Assembly: GCA_944322395.1 (NCBI GenBank)
Contig: CALUPA010000010.1
Span: 1-50,794, forward strand
Origin: an uncultured Phocaeicola sp.
Lineage (GTDB): Bacteria > Bacteroidota > Bacteroidia > Bacteroidales > Bacteroidaceae
DNA length: 50,794 bases
Direction of reading: 5' to 3'
Part shown: positions 26,849 to 36,839 of the stretch, in pieces
Layout of the letters: every line of letters begins with the position of its first letter
How positions within the stretch are numbered: position 1 is the first letter of the stretch
The notes under the pieces: generated by a model
What the model saw: the letters and a program-made list of their open reading frames with translations, nothing else
What the model was told of the DNA's origin: nothing
Database searches by the model: none
Position numbers and translations under genes: made by a program

Positions 26849-27597
26849 TTGAGTTAAGTAATTTTTCTATAGGATACGAAGAGCGTAATTTAATTTATAA
26901 AACAAATACAACCATTGAAAAATGTAAACTAACAGCTCTTATAGGAAGAAACGGTAGCGGAAAATCAACACTGCTCCGCGCTATTGCCGGATTAAACAAA
27001 AATTATTCTGGTGAAATAAGACTTTCCGGGAAATCCGTTAAAAACATGAATGTATCGCAAATAGCCAAAACAATATCGTTTGTAACAACAGAACGTACAC
27101 GTATCCCAAACATGAGATGTAAAGATGTTGTAGCTGCAGGACGTGCACCTTATACCAACTGGATAGGAAAAATTCAGGATGCAGACCGAGACATAGTAAT
27201 GCAATCTCTTGCTAAAGTTGGAATGGAATCGTACGCAGAACGTACAATGGACAAAATGAGTGATGGAGAGTGCCAGCGTATTATGGTGGCACGTGCATTG
27301 GCTCAATCAACTCCTATTATATTGCTTGATGAGCCTACTTCATTTCTTGATATGCCTAATCGTTATGAATTGTGTTCTCTACTGTTACAATTGGCACATG
27401 ATGAAGAAAAATGTATTTTATTCTCAACACATGAGCTTGATATTGCTTTATCTGTTGCTGATTATATAGCTTTCATAGATTCAGCACAACTATCATGTAT
27501 ATCAACTGATGAATTTAAACACAATAATTATATAGAAAAAATCTTTCATAGTAAACATAAGGGGTGTAATACCATGTTCAAATTTATAATACCATAA
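26845..27597 (+). CDS. btuD: Cobalamin ABC transporter ATPase
   Basis: Cytoplasmic ATPase, 250 residues. Walker A GRNGSGKST, Q-loop region SFVTTERTR, signature MSDGECQRIMVARAL, Walker B IILLDEPTSFLD and switch His in FSTHELD. The signature departs from the usual LSGGQ (second serine position holds Asp-Gly), but other catalytic residues are intact. Start chosen at 26845 because ATG overlaps the btuC stop (ATGA) and gives the expected MIELSNFSIGYE N-terminus; the longer frame from 26812 overlaps btuC by 37 bases. Last gene of the B12 operon; no clear terminator follows in 280 bases. Confidence 0.92.
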   Translation: MIELSNFSIGYEERNLIYKTNTTIEKCKLTALIGRNGSGKSTLLRAIAGLNKNYSGEIRLSGKSVKNMNVSQIAKTISFVTTERTRIPNMRCKDVVAAGRAPYTNWIGKIQDADRDIVMQSLAKVGMESYAERTMDKMSDGECQRIMVARALAQSTPIILLDEPTSFLDMPNRYELCSLLLQLAHDEEKCILFSTHELDIALSVADYIAFIDSAQLSCISTDEFKHNNYIEKIFHSKHKGCNTMFKFIIP

Positions 27598-27796
27598 TCT
27601 ATCAAAAGACAAATACTCTTATAAGGCTATCTTAATAAAATTATATATATTATATCTGCCTGTTTATATCAATACACAATTCCATGATTAATTAAAACTA
27701 CATAAAAGCAATTATTATAAAAAAACAGACATCATAAATTATTTACTAAACATAAAGTACAAATTTCTTTTAATAAAGCAATTTACAGTTCAACTA

Positions 27797-27827
27797 TTGC
27801 AAAAGAGCAAAAAAAAACATACTTTTG
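27797..27827 (+). promoter_or_regulatory. Promoter of frr
   Basis: TTG at 27797-27799 and TACTTTTG at 27820-27827, spacing 20; leader about 45 bases. The rest of the 280-base gap after btuD shows nothing recognisable. Confidence 0.65.
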
Positions 27828-27877
27828 TTCACTTGAAATATTATTTTATAATAGCATAACCTAAAAAACAACAAATA

Positions 27878-28438
27878 ATGGCAGATTCAAAAACTATAAT
27901 CAGCGAAGCTGAAGAGAAAATGGACATGGCAACCATGTACTTGGACGAAGCATTGGCACATATCCGTGCAGGAAAAGCAGATGTACGCTTACTTGACGGT
28001 ATACGAGTTGACTCATATGGAAGCATGGTTCCTATCAACAATGTGGCAGCAGTAACAACACCTGATGCCAGAAGTATAGCTATCAAGCCTTGGGACAAGA
28101 GCATGTTCCGCGTGATTGAGAAAGCTATCATAGACTCTGAACTTGGAATTATGCCTGAAAACAATGGAGAAATAATACGTATAGGTATACCTCCATTGAC
28201 AGAGGAACGCCGTAAACAACTGTCTAAACAGTGTAAAGGTGAGGTTGAAACAGCAAAAGTGAGTATACGTAATGCACGTCGCGATGCTATCGATGCCTTG
28301 AAAAAAGCAGTAAAAGACGGTATGCCTGAAGACGAGCAGAAAAATAGCGAAGCAAAACTGCAGAAAATACACGACAAGTATATCAAGCAGATTGACGACA
28401 TGTTCGCTGCAAAGGATAAGGAAATCATGACTGTTTAA
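27878..28438 (+). CDS. frr: Ribosome recycling factor
   Basis: Cytoplasmic factor that, with EF-G, splits the post-termination ribosome. 186 residues, standard length. Landmarks: [28 protein letters not shown], the domain II stretch [19 protein letters not shown], and the basic helix with [15 protein letters not shown], then coiled-coil helices to the end. Own promoter upstream; a purine-rich hairpin follows before rsgA. Confidence 0.97.
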   Translation: MADSKTIISEAEEKMDMATMYLDEALAHIRAGKADVRLLDGIRVDSYGSMVPINNVAAVTTPDARSIAIKPWDKSMFRVIEKAIIDSELGIMPENNGEIIRIGIPPLTEERRKQLSKQCKGEVETAKVSIRNARRDAIDALKKAVKDGMPEDEQKNSEAKLQKIHDKYIKQIDDMFAAKDKEIMTV

Positions 28439-28476
28439 TACCATAAATTGGTACGAAAGTCCCTATTTATGTCATA

Positions 28477-28540
28477 AAAGAAAGAAGAATCTGCACTACC
28501 ATCTTCAAAAAATACAGTGATGCAGTTTCTTCTTTTCTTT
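28477..28540 (+). terminator. Probable terminator after frr
   Basis: Long stem: AAGAAAGAAGAA(T)CTGCA pairs with TGCAG(T)TTCTTC and TTTTCTT. The right arm itself is T-rich, so it resembles an intrinsic terminator, although G/C content is low. Confidence 0.6.
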
Positions 28541-28585
28541 ATTAGATAATATCACTATTTTCAGAATTACAAAAATTCAATTCTT

Positions 28586-29521
28586 TTGGACAAAGGTTTA
28601 GTTATTAAAAATACAGGTAGCTGGTATCTCGTGAAAACAGATGACGGAAGCGAAGTGGAATGCAAAATTAAAGGTAACTTCCGACTGAAAGGTATCAGAA
28701 GCACCAATCCGGTAGCTGTAGGCGACCGTGTAAAAATCATACGCAATCAGGAGGGTACTGCATTCATTACAGAAATAGAGGACCGCAAGAACTATATAAT
28801 ACGACGTTCTTCCAATCTGTCCAAGCAGTCGCACATCATAGCATCAAACCTTGATCAGTGTATGCTTATAGTTACAGTAAATTATCCTGAAACATCAACT
28901 ACTTTCATCGACCGCTTTCTTGCATCGGCCGAAGCGTATCGAATACCGGTCTGTCTGGTCTTCAACAAGACAGACAGATATTCGGAAGATGAAAACAGAT
29001 ATCTTGACGGACTAATCAACTTATATACCACAATCGGATATCAGTGTTATAAAGTCTCGGCTCTTAATAATATAGGTATAGACGAAATTAAGGAAGCTCT
29101 TTCAAGGAAAATAACACTTTTCTCCGGAAACTCTGGGGTTGGAAAATCAACACTTATAAATGCCATTTTACCCGGTCAGAACCTGAAGACCGGCGATATA
29201 TCGAACGTACATAATAAAGGTATGCACACTACCACTTTCTCAGAAATGTTCCCTGTGGACGGAGGTGGATATATTATTGACACACCGGGTATAAAAGGTT
29301 TCGGAACATTCGATATGGAAGAAGAAGAAGTCGGGCACTATTTCAAGGAAATTTTCAAATTCTCGGCCAACTGCAAATACGGAAACTGTACACACCGCCA
29401 TGAACCAGGATGTGCAGTGAGAGAAGCAGTGGAGAAACATTATATAAGCGAATCAAGATATACATCCTATTTGAGTATACTCGACGATAAAGAGGACGGT
29501 AAATATCGTTCGGCATACTAA
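28586..29521 (+). CDS. rsgA: Ribosome small-subunit biogenesis GTPase RsgA
   Basis: Circularly permuted GTPase that checks 30S maturation. 311 residues: OB-fold (about 1-70, [19 protein letters not shown]), G domain with NKTD (G4) before GNSGVGKST (G1) and DTPGIKGFG (G3), the order that marks permutation, then the zinc module [14 protein letters not shown]. The start codon is TTG; no in-frame ATG exists between it and the upstream stop region, and the OB-fold begins at once, so TTG is likely real. Confidence 0.95.
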   Translation: MDKGLVIKNTGSWYLVKTDDGSEVECKIKGNFRLKGIRSTNPVAVGDRVKIIRNQEGTAFITEIEDRKNYIIRRSSNLSKQSHIIASNLDQCMLIVTVNYPETSTTFIDRFLASAEAYRIPVCLVFNKTDRYSEDENRYLDGLINLYTTIGYQCYKVSALNNIGIDEIKEALSRKITLFSGNSGVGKSTLINAILPGQNLKTGDISNVHNKGMHTTTFSEMFPVDGGGYIIDTPGIKGFGTFDMEEEEVGHYFKEIFKFSANCKYGNCTHRHEPGCAVREAVEKHYISESRYTSYLSILDDKEDGKYRSAY

Positions 29522-29557
29522 AACAATTAATACTGATACATATACAACTAGAATAAA

Positions 29558-31216
29558 ATGGGACTATTCATCAGAAAAAGTATTGAAACTTTGCAGGCTG
29601 AGGCAGAAGCTTCCGGCAACAAGACTCTGAAAAGGGTACTTGGTCCGGTAAGCCTGGTTGCACTAGGAGTGGGAGTCATTATAGGTGCCGGTCTTTTCTC
29701 GATTACGGGAACTGTGGCATCCGAGTTTACAGGTCCGGCCATAACACTATCATTCATCATTGCAGCCATAGGTTGTTGTTTTGCCGGTTTATGCTATGCC
29801 GAATTTGCATCCATGATTTCCGTTTCGGGAAGTGCATATACATACTCGTATGCCACTATGGGGGAACTGATAGCCTGGATTATAGGCTGGGATCTTGTAT
29901 TGGAATATACTGTTGCCGCAACCACCGTAAGTATAAGTTGGAGCAGATACATGACTGTATTTCTGGAGAATTTAGGTATATATCTCCCGCATAATCTTAC
30001 GGCATGCCCTTGGGATGGAGGTATAATAAACATCCCGGCTATACTTATTGTAATAATGATGAGTATAATTCTTATGCGTGGCACAGCAGGCAGTTCCATT
30101 TTCAACGGCTTTATTGTTTTTCTGAAAATAGCAGTTATAATGATATTCATTATTCTTGGATGGAGATTCATTCAAGCTGAGAATTATACTCCCTATATTC
30201 CTGAAAACACTGGAAATTTAGGAGAATTCGGAATATCAGGTATATTCCGTGGGTCAGCCATTGTATTCTTCGCTTTTCTAGGTTTCGATACAGTAAGTAC
30301 AGCAGCTCAGGAAACCAAGAACCCCAGACGTGATATGCCTATAGGAATTCTTGTTTCACTCCTGGTATGTACTGTTTTATACATACTTTTCGCACACGTG
30401 ATGACCGGTGTGGCACATTATACTGAATTCGAAGGACAAGTAGGAATAGCACCTGTAGCCGTAGCCATTGAACATATGGGAACGGCCGATGCTTCAGGAG
30501 TAATCGCACCTGCATATCCGTGGCTTAATAAAGCTATTATCCTGGCCATATTATTAGGATATTGTTCTGTAATAATGGTTACTCTTATGGGGCAAAGCCG
30601 TATATTCCTCAGCATGAGCAATGATGGTCTGCTTCCTAAATTTTTCTCAAGAATAAATGAAAAAACAAGAACACCAGTACACAGTAATTTGTTATTCATG
30701 GTAGTTGTAAGTCTGTTGGCGGGATTCGTACCAGCACAAGTTGCTGGCGAAATGACAAGTATAGGGACATTACTTGCATTTACACTGGTATGTGCCGGGA
30801 TTCTTGTTGTGAGAAAAACCATGCCGGACGTACCAAGAGCATTCAAAACTCCATTCGTACCGGCAATTCCAATACTTGGAATACTGACATGCCTGTGTAT
30901 GATGTGTTTCTTGCCTGCCGACACATGGATAAGACTTGTACTCTGGATGCTTATCGGACTTGACGTATATGCTTCGTATGGCATAAAACATAGCAAGCTG
31001 GAAAATGGAGTGAAAATAAGAAAAGGAGATATGGTACTGAACATTATGGGTATATCGCTTTCACTACTAAGTATCATAACAGGATTATGGCATCAGCAAA
31101 CTGTGGGATGGAAAGAAGACAAGACATTGCTTACCATATCTTTTGCCTTTGCTATAACACATTGTGCATATTACATGTATAGAATGTGGAAACACTCTAA
31201 ACCTATTCAACAATGA
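29558..31216 (+). CDS. APC-family amino acid permease
   Basis: Inner-membrane transporter, 552 residues, twelve or more spans. The first span carries VALGVGVIIGAGLFSITGTVA, the APC substrate-binding glycine motif, and the sixth region FFAFLGFDTVSTAAQETKNPRRDMP is the conserved consensus loop. The overall pattern and the extended C-terminal spans (SIITGLWHQQTVGWKEDK) suit the cationic amino-acid transporter subgroup; the substrate is not certain. 36 bases after rsgA, possibly same transcript. Confidence 0.88.
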   Translation: MGLFIRKSIETLQAEAEASGNKTLKRVLGPVSLVALGVGVIIGAGLFSITGTVASEFTGPAITLSFIIAAIGCCFAGLCYAEFASMISVSGSAYTYSYATMGELIAWIIGWDLVLEYTVAATTVSISWSRYMTVFLENLGIYLPHNLTACPWDGGIINIPAILIVIMMSIILMRGTAGSSIFNGFIVFLKIAVIMIFIILGWRFIQAENYTPYIPENTGNLGEFGISGIFRGSAIVFFAFLGFDTVSTAAQETKNPRRDMPIGILVSLLVCTVLYILFAHVMTGVAHYTEFEGQVGIAPVAVAIEHMGTADASGVIAPAYPWLNKAIILAILLGYCSVIMVTLMGQSRIFLSMSNDGLLPKFFSRINEKTRTPVHSNLLFMVVVSLLAGFVPAQVAGEMTSIGTLLAFTLVCAGILVVRKTMPDVPRAFKTPFVPAIPILGILTCLCMMCFLPADTWIRLVLWMLIGLDVYASYGIKHSKLENGVKIRKGDMVLNIMGISLSLLSIITGLWHQQTVGWKEDKTLLTISFAFAITHCAYYMYRMWKHSKPIQQ

Positions 31217-31326
31217 AGTTGAATATCTTAAAATAAGTTATAAAACAGAACTTTGTCCAGGAATTCAGAGTTTTCAACTACAGGCTATTAGAAAAAAAAT
31301 AGTTATTTTACAGCGATTTATAGAAT

Positions 31327-32133
31327 ATGGATAAAAATATATTGATGGTCGCAATCCGTGCTGCGATAGAAGCAGGTGCGAAAATAATGAGCGTCTACAC
31401 CGACCCTAATGCGGATTTTGAGATAGAGAAGAAAGCTGACAATTCACCTCTGACAATAGCAGACAGAAAAGCGCACGAAGTCATCAGCGAAATTCTGTCA
31501 TCAACAAATATACCTGTTCTGAGTGAAGAAGGAAAGAAACTTCCATTCGAGAACAGAAAGGTATGGAATGAGTTGTGGATAGTAGATCCGCTGGACGGTA
31601 CAAAAGAATTCATAAAGAAAAACGGCGAATTTACCGTAAACATCGCATATGTAAAAGATGGAAAGCCTGAAGCCGGAGTAATATATATTCCGGTAAAGGA
31701 AGAACTGTACTTGGGCGATTGTGAATATGGTGCATTCAAAGTTGAAAACATTAATTCTATATCCGAAGAAGAAACATTTTCTTCTCTTACGTCAAGAGCT
31801 ATACATCTTCCTATAAAAGAAGAGAGAGAGAAATTCGTAGTAGTAGCCTCGCGCTCACATCTATCTCCCGAGACACAAGACTTTATTGAAAAAATAAAAG
31901 AATCACACCCAAACATAGAAACAGTGTCAAAGGGCAGTTCGTTAAAGCTATGTCTCATTGCCGAAGGTAAAGCAGACATTTATCCACGTTTTGCCCCTAC
32001 TATGGAATGGGATACAGCGGCTGGACATGCAATCATACGTGCTGCCGGTAAAGAAGTTTATCATACAGACGAAAAGACTCCACTCTCATACAACAAAGAA
32101 GATTTATTGAATCCTTGGTTCATATCTAAGTAA
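31327..32133 (+). CDS. cysQ: 3'(2'),5'-bisphosphate nucleotidase
   Basis: Hydrolyses PAP, the by-product of sulfotransferase reactions, to AMP. 268 residues of the inositol-monophosphatase fold: metal site with SEEGK (Glu), WIVDPLDGTKEF (the DPLDGT motif), and the C-terminal WDTAAGHAIIRAAGKEV with the third Asp. First gene of a six-gene sulfur operon in which PAP would be produced by the last gene, so its job here is PAP removal. An imperfect GAACTTTG at 31248 might be the -7 box. Confidence 0.93.
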   Translation: MDKNILMVAIRAAIEAGAKIMSVYTDPNADFEIEKKADNSPLTIADRKAHEVISEILSSTNIPVLSEEGKKLPFENRKVWNELWIVDPLDGTKEFIKKNGEFTVNIAYVKDGKPEAGVIYIPVKEELYLGDCEYGAFKVENINSISEEETFSSLTSRAIHLPIKEEREKFVVVASRSHLSPETQDFIEKIKESHPNIETVSKGSSLKLCLIAEGKADIYPRFAPTMEWDTAAGHAIIRAAGKEVYHTDEKTPLSYNKEDLLNPWFISK

Positions 32134-32137
32134 GAAA

Positions 32138-33679
32138 ATGTCACACGAAATAATCATAGTACTTGTCTCACTAGTCGGAATGCTTGCAGCACTCATTGCA
32201 GACAAAATGAGACCGGGGATGATCTTGTTCTCAGTCCTCGTGATTTTCCTATGCACAGGAATACTAAGTCCAAAAGAAATGCTTGAAGGATTCAGCAACA
32301 AAGGTATGATTACAGTTGCCATGCTGTTCCTTGTAAGCGAAGGCGTACGCCAAAGCGGTGCGCTGACCAAACTTATAAAAAGATTACTTCCCATTGAGAA
32401 TATAAATGTCTTCAAGGCACAACTCAGGATGTTGCCAAGTATTGCTTTCATATCGGCATTCCTTAACAACACTCCTGTAGTTGTAATTTTTGCACCTATA
32501 ATAAAGAGGTGGGCAAACTATGTAAAATTACCTGCCACATATTTCTTGATTCCTCTTTCGTATGTAACAATACTTGGAGGAATGTGTACACTTATAGGCA
32601 CTTCGACCAATCTCGTGGTGCACAGTATGATACAGGATGCCGGTATGAAAGGTTTCAGCATGTTTGAGCTTGGAAAAGTAGGAATTTTCATTGCATTGGC
32701 GGGAATAATATATCTGTTTGTTTTCTCTAAAAAACTTCTCCCAGCACAAAGACCGGACCAACTAATATCAGGCGAGGAAGATTCGTCATTACATCCCATA
32801 GAAGCTGTGATTGGAGCACGTTTCCCTGGCATTAACCGCCGTATTTCTGATTTCGACTTCAAACGACACTATGGTGCCGAAATTAAAGAACTCAGAAGAA
32901 ACGGTAATACATATACCAATCTGTCGAAAATGTACTTTCGCGAAAATGACACACTGGTGATAATGGCAGATGACAGTTTCATCAAGACATGGGGTGAATC
33001 ATCTGTATTCATCATGCTTGCCAACGGTAAAGACGTAGAACCTGTGGGAAAAAAGAAACGCTGGCTAGCCCTTACTCTACTCCTCATTATGATTATTGGA
33101 GCTACTGTAGGCGAACTTCCTGCCGTACAGAAGATGTTACCTGAAGGAATAAAGCTTGACATGTTCTTCTTTGTATCCATAACAACGGTAATAATGGCAT
33201 GGACCAAAATTTTCCCTCCGCGTAAGTATACAAAATATATATCATGGGACGTACTTATAACGATAGCATGTGCATTCGGAATAAGTAAAGCTATGGTAAA
33301 TTCAGGAGTATCAGACCTGATAGCAAGCCAAATAATAAGCCTCAGCCACAGCTATGGCCCATACGTTCTTCTGGCGGCAATGTTTATCATTACAAACGTT
33401 TTTACAGAACTAATAACAAACAATGCTGCAGCAGCTCTCTCCTTTCCTCTTGCACTTTCACTATCGCAACAGCTTGGAGTAAGCCCGATGCCATTCTTTG
33501 TTATAGTATGCGTGGCTGCCTCAGCCAGCTTTTCAACTCCAATTGGATATCAGACAAATCTGATTGTGCAAGGTATAGGAAACTATAAATTTACTGACTT
33601 TGTACGTATCGGGTTACCTCTGAATATAATAACATTCATTATTTCAGTGCTTCTGATACCGCAAATATGGCCATTCTAA
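32138..33679 (+). CDS. SLC13/DASS-type permease with TrkA-C domain, probable sulfate uptake
   Basis: Inner-membrane permease, 513 residues. Two hydrophobic halves flank a cytoplasmic TrkA-C (RCK-C) module at about 215-290 (IKELRRNGNTYTNLSKMYFRENDTLVIMADD). The family motifs SAFLNNTPVVVIFAP with GTSTNLVVHSMI in the first half, and ELITNNAAAALSFPLAL with TPIGYQTNLIV in the second, form the Na+/anion sites. Members carry sulfate, dicarboxylates or similar anions. It lies 4 bases after cysQ and before cysC, which makes sulfate the best guess. Confidence 0.85.
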   Translation: MSHEIIIVLVSLVGMLAALIADKMRPGMILFSVLVIFLCTGILSPKEMLEGFSNKGMITVAMLFLVSEGVRQSGALTKLIKRLLPIENINVFKAQLRMLPSIAFISAFLNNTPVVVIFAPIIKRWANYVKLPATYFLIPLSYVTILGGMCTLIGTSTNLVVHSMIQDAGMKGFSMFELGKVGIFIALAGIIYLFVFSKKLLPAQRPDQLISGEEDSSLHPIEAVIGARFPGINRRISDFDFKRHYGAEIKELRRNGNTYTNLSKMYFRENDTLVIMADDSFIKTWGESSVFIMLANGKDVEPVGKKKRWLALTLLLIMIIGATVGELPAVQKMLPEGIKLDMFFFVSITTVIMAWTKIFPPRKYTKYISWDVLITIACAFGISKAMVNSGVSDLIASQIISLSHSYGPYVLLAAMFIITNVFTELITNNAAAALSFPLALSLSQQLGVSPMPFFVIVCVAASASFSTPIGYQTNLIVQGIGNYKFTDFVRIGLPLNIITFIISVLLIPQIWPF

Positions 33680-33704
33680 GAAACATATAAAACAAGACAT
33701 ATAA

Positions 33705-34316
33705 ATGGAAAATAGCAATAACATCTACCCTATATTCGATAGAATGCTGACCAGAGCAGACAAAGAAGCACTGCTTAAGCAGCATAGCGTGATGATCTGG
33801 TTCACAGGACTAAGTGGTTCGGGTAAAAGCACTATAGCCATAGCCTTGGAAAGAGAATTACAGAAACGAGGTCTATTGTGCAGAATACTAGACGGCGACA
33901 ATATCCGAAGCGGGATAAACAACAATCTTGGATTCTCGGAAGAAGACAGGGTGGAAAACATCCGACGTATAGCGGAAATAGGAAAATTGTTTGTTGACAC
34001 AGGTATAATAACCATTGCAGCATTTATCAGTCCGAACAACGATATCCGCGAAATGGCTGCTAATATAATAGGTAAAGAGAACTTTCTGGAAATATTTATA
34101 AGCACTCCTATCGAGGAATGCGAAAGAAGAGATGTGAAAGGACTATATGCAAAAGCCAGACGTGGAGAGATAAAGAACTTTACAGGTATATCTGCACCGT
34201 TCGAGGCTCCGGCAAATCCGGCTCTGTCAATAGATACATCACAGCTGAGCGTAGAAGAATCTGTAAACAAACTTCTAGAGTTGATACTACCTAAAATATC
34301 ATTCAAAAAAGACTAA
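33705..34316 (+). CDS. cysC: Adenylylsulfate (APS) kinase
   Basis: Phosphorylates APS to PAPS. 203 residues: P-loop GLSGSGKST near 31-39, ILDGDNIRSGINNNLGFSEEDRVENIRR (APS-binding region), FISPNNDIREMA with the serine at the usual phospho-enzyme position, then DVKGLYAKARRGEIKNFTGISAPFE, the lid/substrate motif. Standalone kinase, not fused to CysN. 25 bases after the permease and 12 before cysD. Confidence 0.95.
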   Translation: MENSNNIYPIFDRMLTRADKEALLKQHSVMIWFTGLSGSGKSTIAIALERELQKRGLLCRILDGDNIRSGINNNLGFSEEDRVENIRRIAEIGKLFVDTGIITIAAFISPNNDIREMAANIIGKENFLEIFISTPIEECERRDVKGLYAKARRGEIKNFTGISAPFEAPANPALSIDTSQLSVEESVNKLLELILPKISFKKD

Positions 34317-34328
34317 AAAACTAAATAT

Positions 34329-35240
34329 ATGAGCGAAGAATATAAACTTAGCCACTTGAAAGAATTGGAGGCAGAGTCTATCCACATCATACGCGAAGTG
34401 GCTGCCGAATTCGAAAACCCTGTCATGCTCTACAGTATAGGCAAGGACTCTTCTGTTATGGTACGTCTGGCAGAAAAAGCATTTGCCCCAGGCAAGGTAC
34501 CATTTCCACTTATGCATATAGACTCAAAATGGAAATTCAAGGAAATGATACAGTTCCGCGATGAATATGCCAAGAAATATGGATGGAACCTTATAGTTGA
34601 AAGTAATATGGAGGCTTTCAAAGCCGGCGTAGGTCCTTTTACACACGGAAGCAAAGTTCACACTGACTTGATGAAAACACAGGCTTTGCTAAATGCATTG
34701 GATAAATATAAGTTTGATGCAGCATTTGGTGGAGCAAGACGTGACGAGGAAAAATCACGTGCAAAAGAACGTATATTCTCTTTCAGAAACGAATTCCATC
34801 AGTGGGATCCTAAGAACCAGCGTCCTGAACTATGGGATATCTATAACGCACGAATCAGAAAAGGTGAAAGTATCCGCGTATTCCCTCTGAGCAACTGGAC
34901 AGAACTTGACATATGGCAGTATATACGTCTTGAAAATATTCCAATTGTTCCTCTATACTTTGCTAAAGAAAGACCAGTTATCAATCTGGACGGACAGCTC
35001 ATTATGCCTGACGATGACCGTCTGCCGGAACAATACAAGGACAAGATAGAAATGAAAAAAATACGTTTCCGTACTCTTGGCTGCTGGCCGCTCACAGGAG
35101 CGATAGAAAGCGAAGCTGATACAATAGAAAAAATTGTGGAAGAAATGATGACTACCACCAAGAGTGAACGTACTACTCGTGTAATTGACTTCGACCAGGA
35201 AGCAAGCATGGAGCAAAAGAAACGTGAAGGATATTTTTAG
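34329..35240 (+). CDS. cysD: Sulfate adenylyltransferase small subunit
   Basis: PP-loop ATP pyrophosphatase-type subunit that makes APS from sulfate and ATP, with CysN. 303 residues: N-terminal [20 protein letters not shown], the PP-loop [35 protein letters not shown], and [13 protein letters not shown] near the C-terminal. All are standard for CysD. An unusual 77-base gap with an AT-rich inverted repeat separates it from cysN, whereas the other gaps in this operon are 4-25 bases. Confidence 0.97.
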   Translation: MSEEYKLSHLKELEAESIHIIREVAAEFENPVMLYSIGKDSSVMVRLAEKAFAPGKVPFPLMHIDSKWKFKEMIQFRDEYAKKYGWNLIVESNMEAFKAGVGPFTHGSKVHTDLMKTQALLNALDKYKFDAAFGGARRDEEKSRAKERIFSFRNEFHQWDPKNQRPELWDIYNARIRKGESIRVFPLSNWTELDIWQYIRLENIPIVPLYFAKERPVINLDGQLIMPDDDRLPEQYKDKIEMKKIRFRTLGCWPLTGAIESEADTIEKIVEEMMTTTKSERTTRVIDFDQEASMEQKKREGYF

Positions 35241-35257
35241 ATAATTAAAAATTAAAG

Positions 35258-35311
35258 AATTAATAATTAAAAACGCCTCATTTATAATTATTAATTGTTC
35301 ATTATTAATTA
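35258..35311. repeat. AT-rich inverted repeat element, copy 2
   Basis: Left arm AATTAATAATTAAAAA (35258-35273) and right arm TTGTTCATTATTAATTA (35295-35311), each identical to an arm of the element at 12462-12538; the interior differs. Located between cysD and cysN, 7 bases before the cysN ATG. Confidence 0.5.
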
Positions 35312-35317
35312 AGTAAA

Positions 35318-36823
35318 ATGGAAACTATAGATAAAAACAAATCAGGAAACCCTATGGAAGGCGAAGCACGCGGAAATATGTCCATAGAGGAATTCCTAAA
35401 GAAAGACGAACAGAAGGACTTGCTCCGTTTCCTTACTGCAGGTTCTGTGGACGACGGTAAATCGACTCTTATCGGACGTCTGTTGTTCGATAGTAAAAAA
35501 CTGTATGAGGACCAACTCGATGCACTAGAACGCGACAGTAAGCGCGTAGGTAATGCAGGCGAGCACATCGACTATGCCCTTCTGCTTGACGGTCTTAAGG
35601 CTGAACGCGAACAGGGCATCACAATTGATGTGGCATACAGATATTTCTCTACAAACAACCGTAAATTTATCATTGCCGACACTCCGGGACATGAACAATA
35701 CACACGTAACATGATTACAGGTGGCTCTACAGCTAACCTTGCAATCATACTTGTAGATGCACGTACAGGAGTAATCACCCAAACCAAACGTCACTCATAT
35801 CTGGTATCTCTGCTTGGTATCAAGCACGTAGTTCTGGCTGTGAACAAAATGGACCTTGTCGATTTTTCCAAGGAAGTGTTCGACAAGATTGTAAGCGACT
35901 ACAAATCATTTGTCGCACCTCTTAATATTCCGGACATACAGTGCATCCCTCTATCAGCTCTTGAAGGAGACAATGTGGTGGAAAAGTCAGACCGTACTCC
36001 TTGGTACGAAGGTACTTCACTACTTGAATATCTTGAGACTGTGCACATAGGCAATGACCATAACCTGAAAGATTTCCGCTACCCTGTACAGTACGTTCTG
36101 CGCCCGAACCTTGATTTCCGAGGATTCTGTGGAAAAGTATCTTCAGGCGTTATACGCAAAGGTGATGAAGTCATGGCTCTTCCTTCTGGGAAGAAATCTC
36201 ACGTAAAGAGTATCGTTACATATGAAGGCGAAATTGACTATGCTTTCCCTCCTATGTCTGTAACTATCACACTGGAAGATGAAATAGACGTTTCACGAGG
36301 AGAAATGCTTGTACACCCAGACAACGTTCCTATGATAGGACGTAATTTTGAGGCTATGCTGGTATGGATGGACGAAGAAAAGATGGATATGGAAAAATCA
36401 TTCTTCCTGAAACATACCACTAACACAAGCCGTACACGCATAGACAGCATAGAATATAAGGTGGATATCAACACAATGGAACATCTTAGTGTTGAAAACG
36501 GCCGTCTTGCAAAAGAAGATGTACCTATGCAGCTTAATCAGATAGCAAAGGTGGTTCTCACCTCATCAAAGGAACTGTTCTTTGACTCATACTCTGACAA
36601 CAAGGCTACCGGTGCGTTCATTCTTATAGACCCTATAACCAACAATACCAGTGCAGTAGGTATGATTATCAATCAGGTGGCCGACAAAGACATGCATAAC
36701 CAAATGGCATTACCTGTTCTTGACTTACCTAAGCTGGGTATCACTCCTGAGCACTATGAAGCTATAGAAAAAGCAGTCAAGGATTTGTCACGCCAAGGCA
36801 TTGATATTGAAATAAGAAAATAA
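35318..36823 (+). CDS. cysN: Sulfate adenylyltransferase large subunit (GTPase)
   Basis: EF-Tu-like GTPase that drives APS formation with CysD. 501 residues: G1 [11 protein letters not shown]2/G3 region [11 protein letters not shown] and [13 protein letters not shown]4 NKMD, followed by two beta-barrel domains ([13 protein letters not shown] and after). It ends after the barrel domains, so no APS kinase is fused; CysC is separate upstream. An acidic 30-residue N-terminal extension precedes the G domain. The sulfotransferase follows 16 bases later. Confidence 0.97.
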   Translation: METIDKNKSGNPMEGEARGNMSIEEFLKKDEQKDLLRFLTAGSVDDGKSTLIGRLLFDSKKLYEDQLDALERDSKRVGNAGEHIDYALLLDGLKAEREQGITIDVAYRYFSTNNRKFIIADTPGHEQYTRNMITGGSTANLAIILVDARTGVITQTKRHSYLVSLLGIKHVVLAVNKMDLVDFSKEVFDKIVSDYKSFVAPLNIPDIQCIPLSALEGDNVVEKSDRTPWYEGTSLLEYLETVHIGNDHNLKDFRYPVQYVLRPNLDFRGFCGKVSSGVIRKGDEVMALPSGKKSHVKSIVTYEGEIDYAFPPMSVTITLEDEIDVSRGEMLVHPDNVPMIGRNFEAMLVWMDEEKMDMEKSFFLKHTTNTSRTRIDSIEYKVDINTMEHLSVENGRLAKEDVPMQLNQIAKVVLTSSKELFFDSYSDNKATGAFILIDPITNNTSAVGMIINQVADKDMHNQMALPVLDLPKLGITPEHYEAIEKAVKDLSRQGIDIEIRK

Positions 36824-36839
36824 CTAATAAAAACAAATA

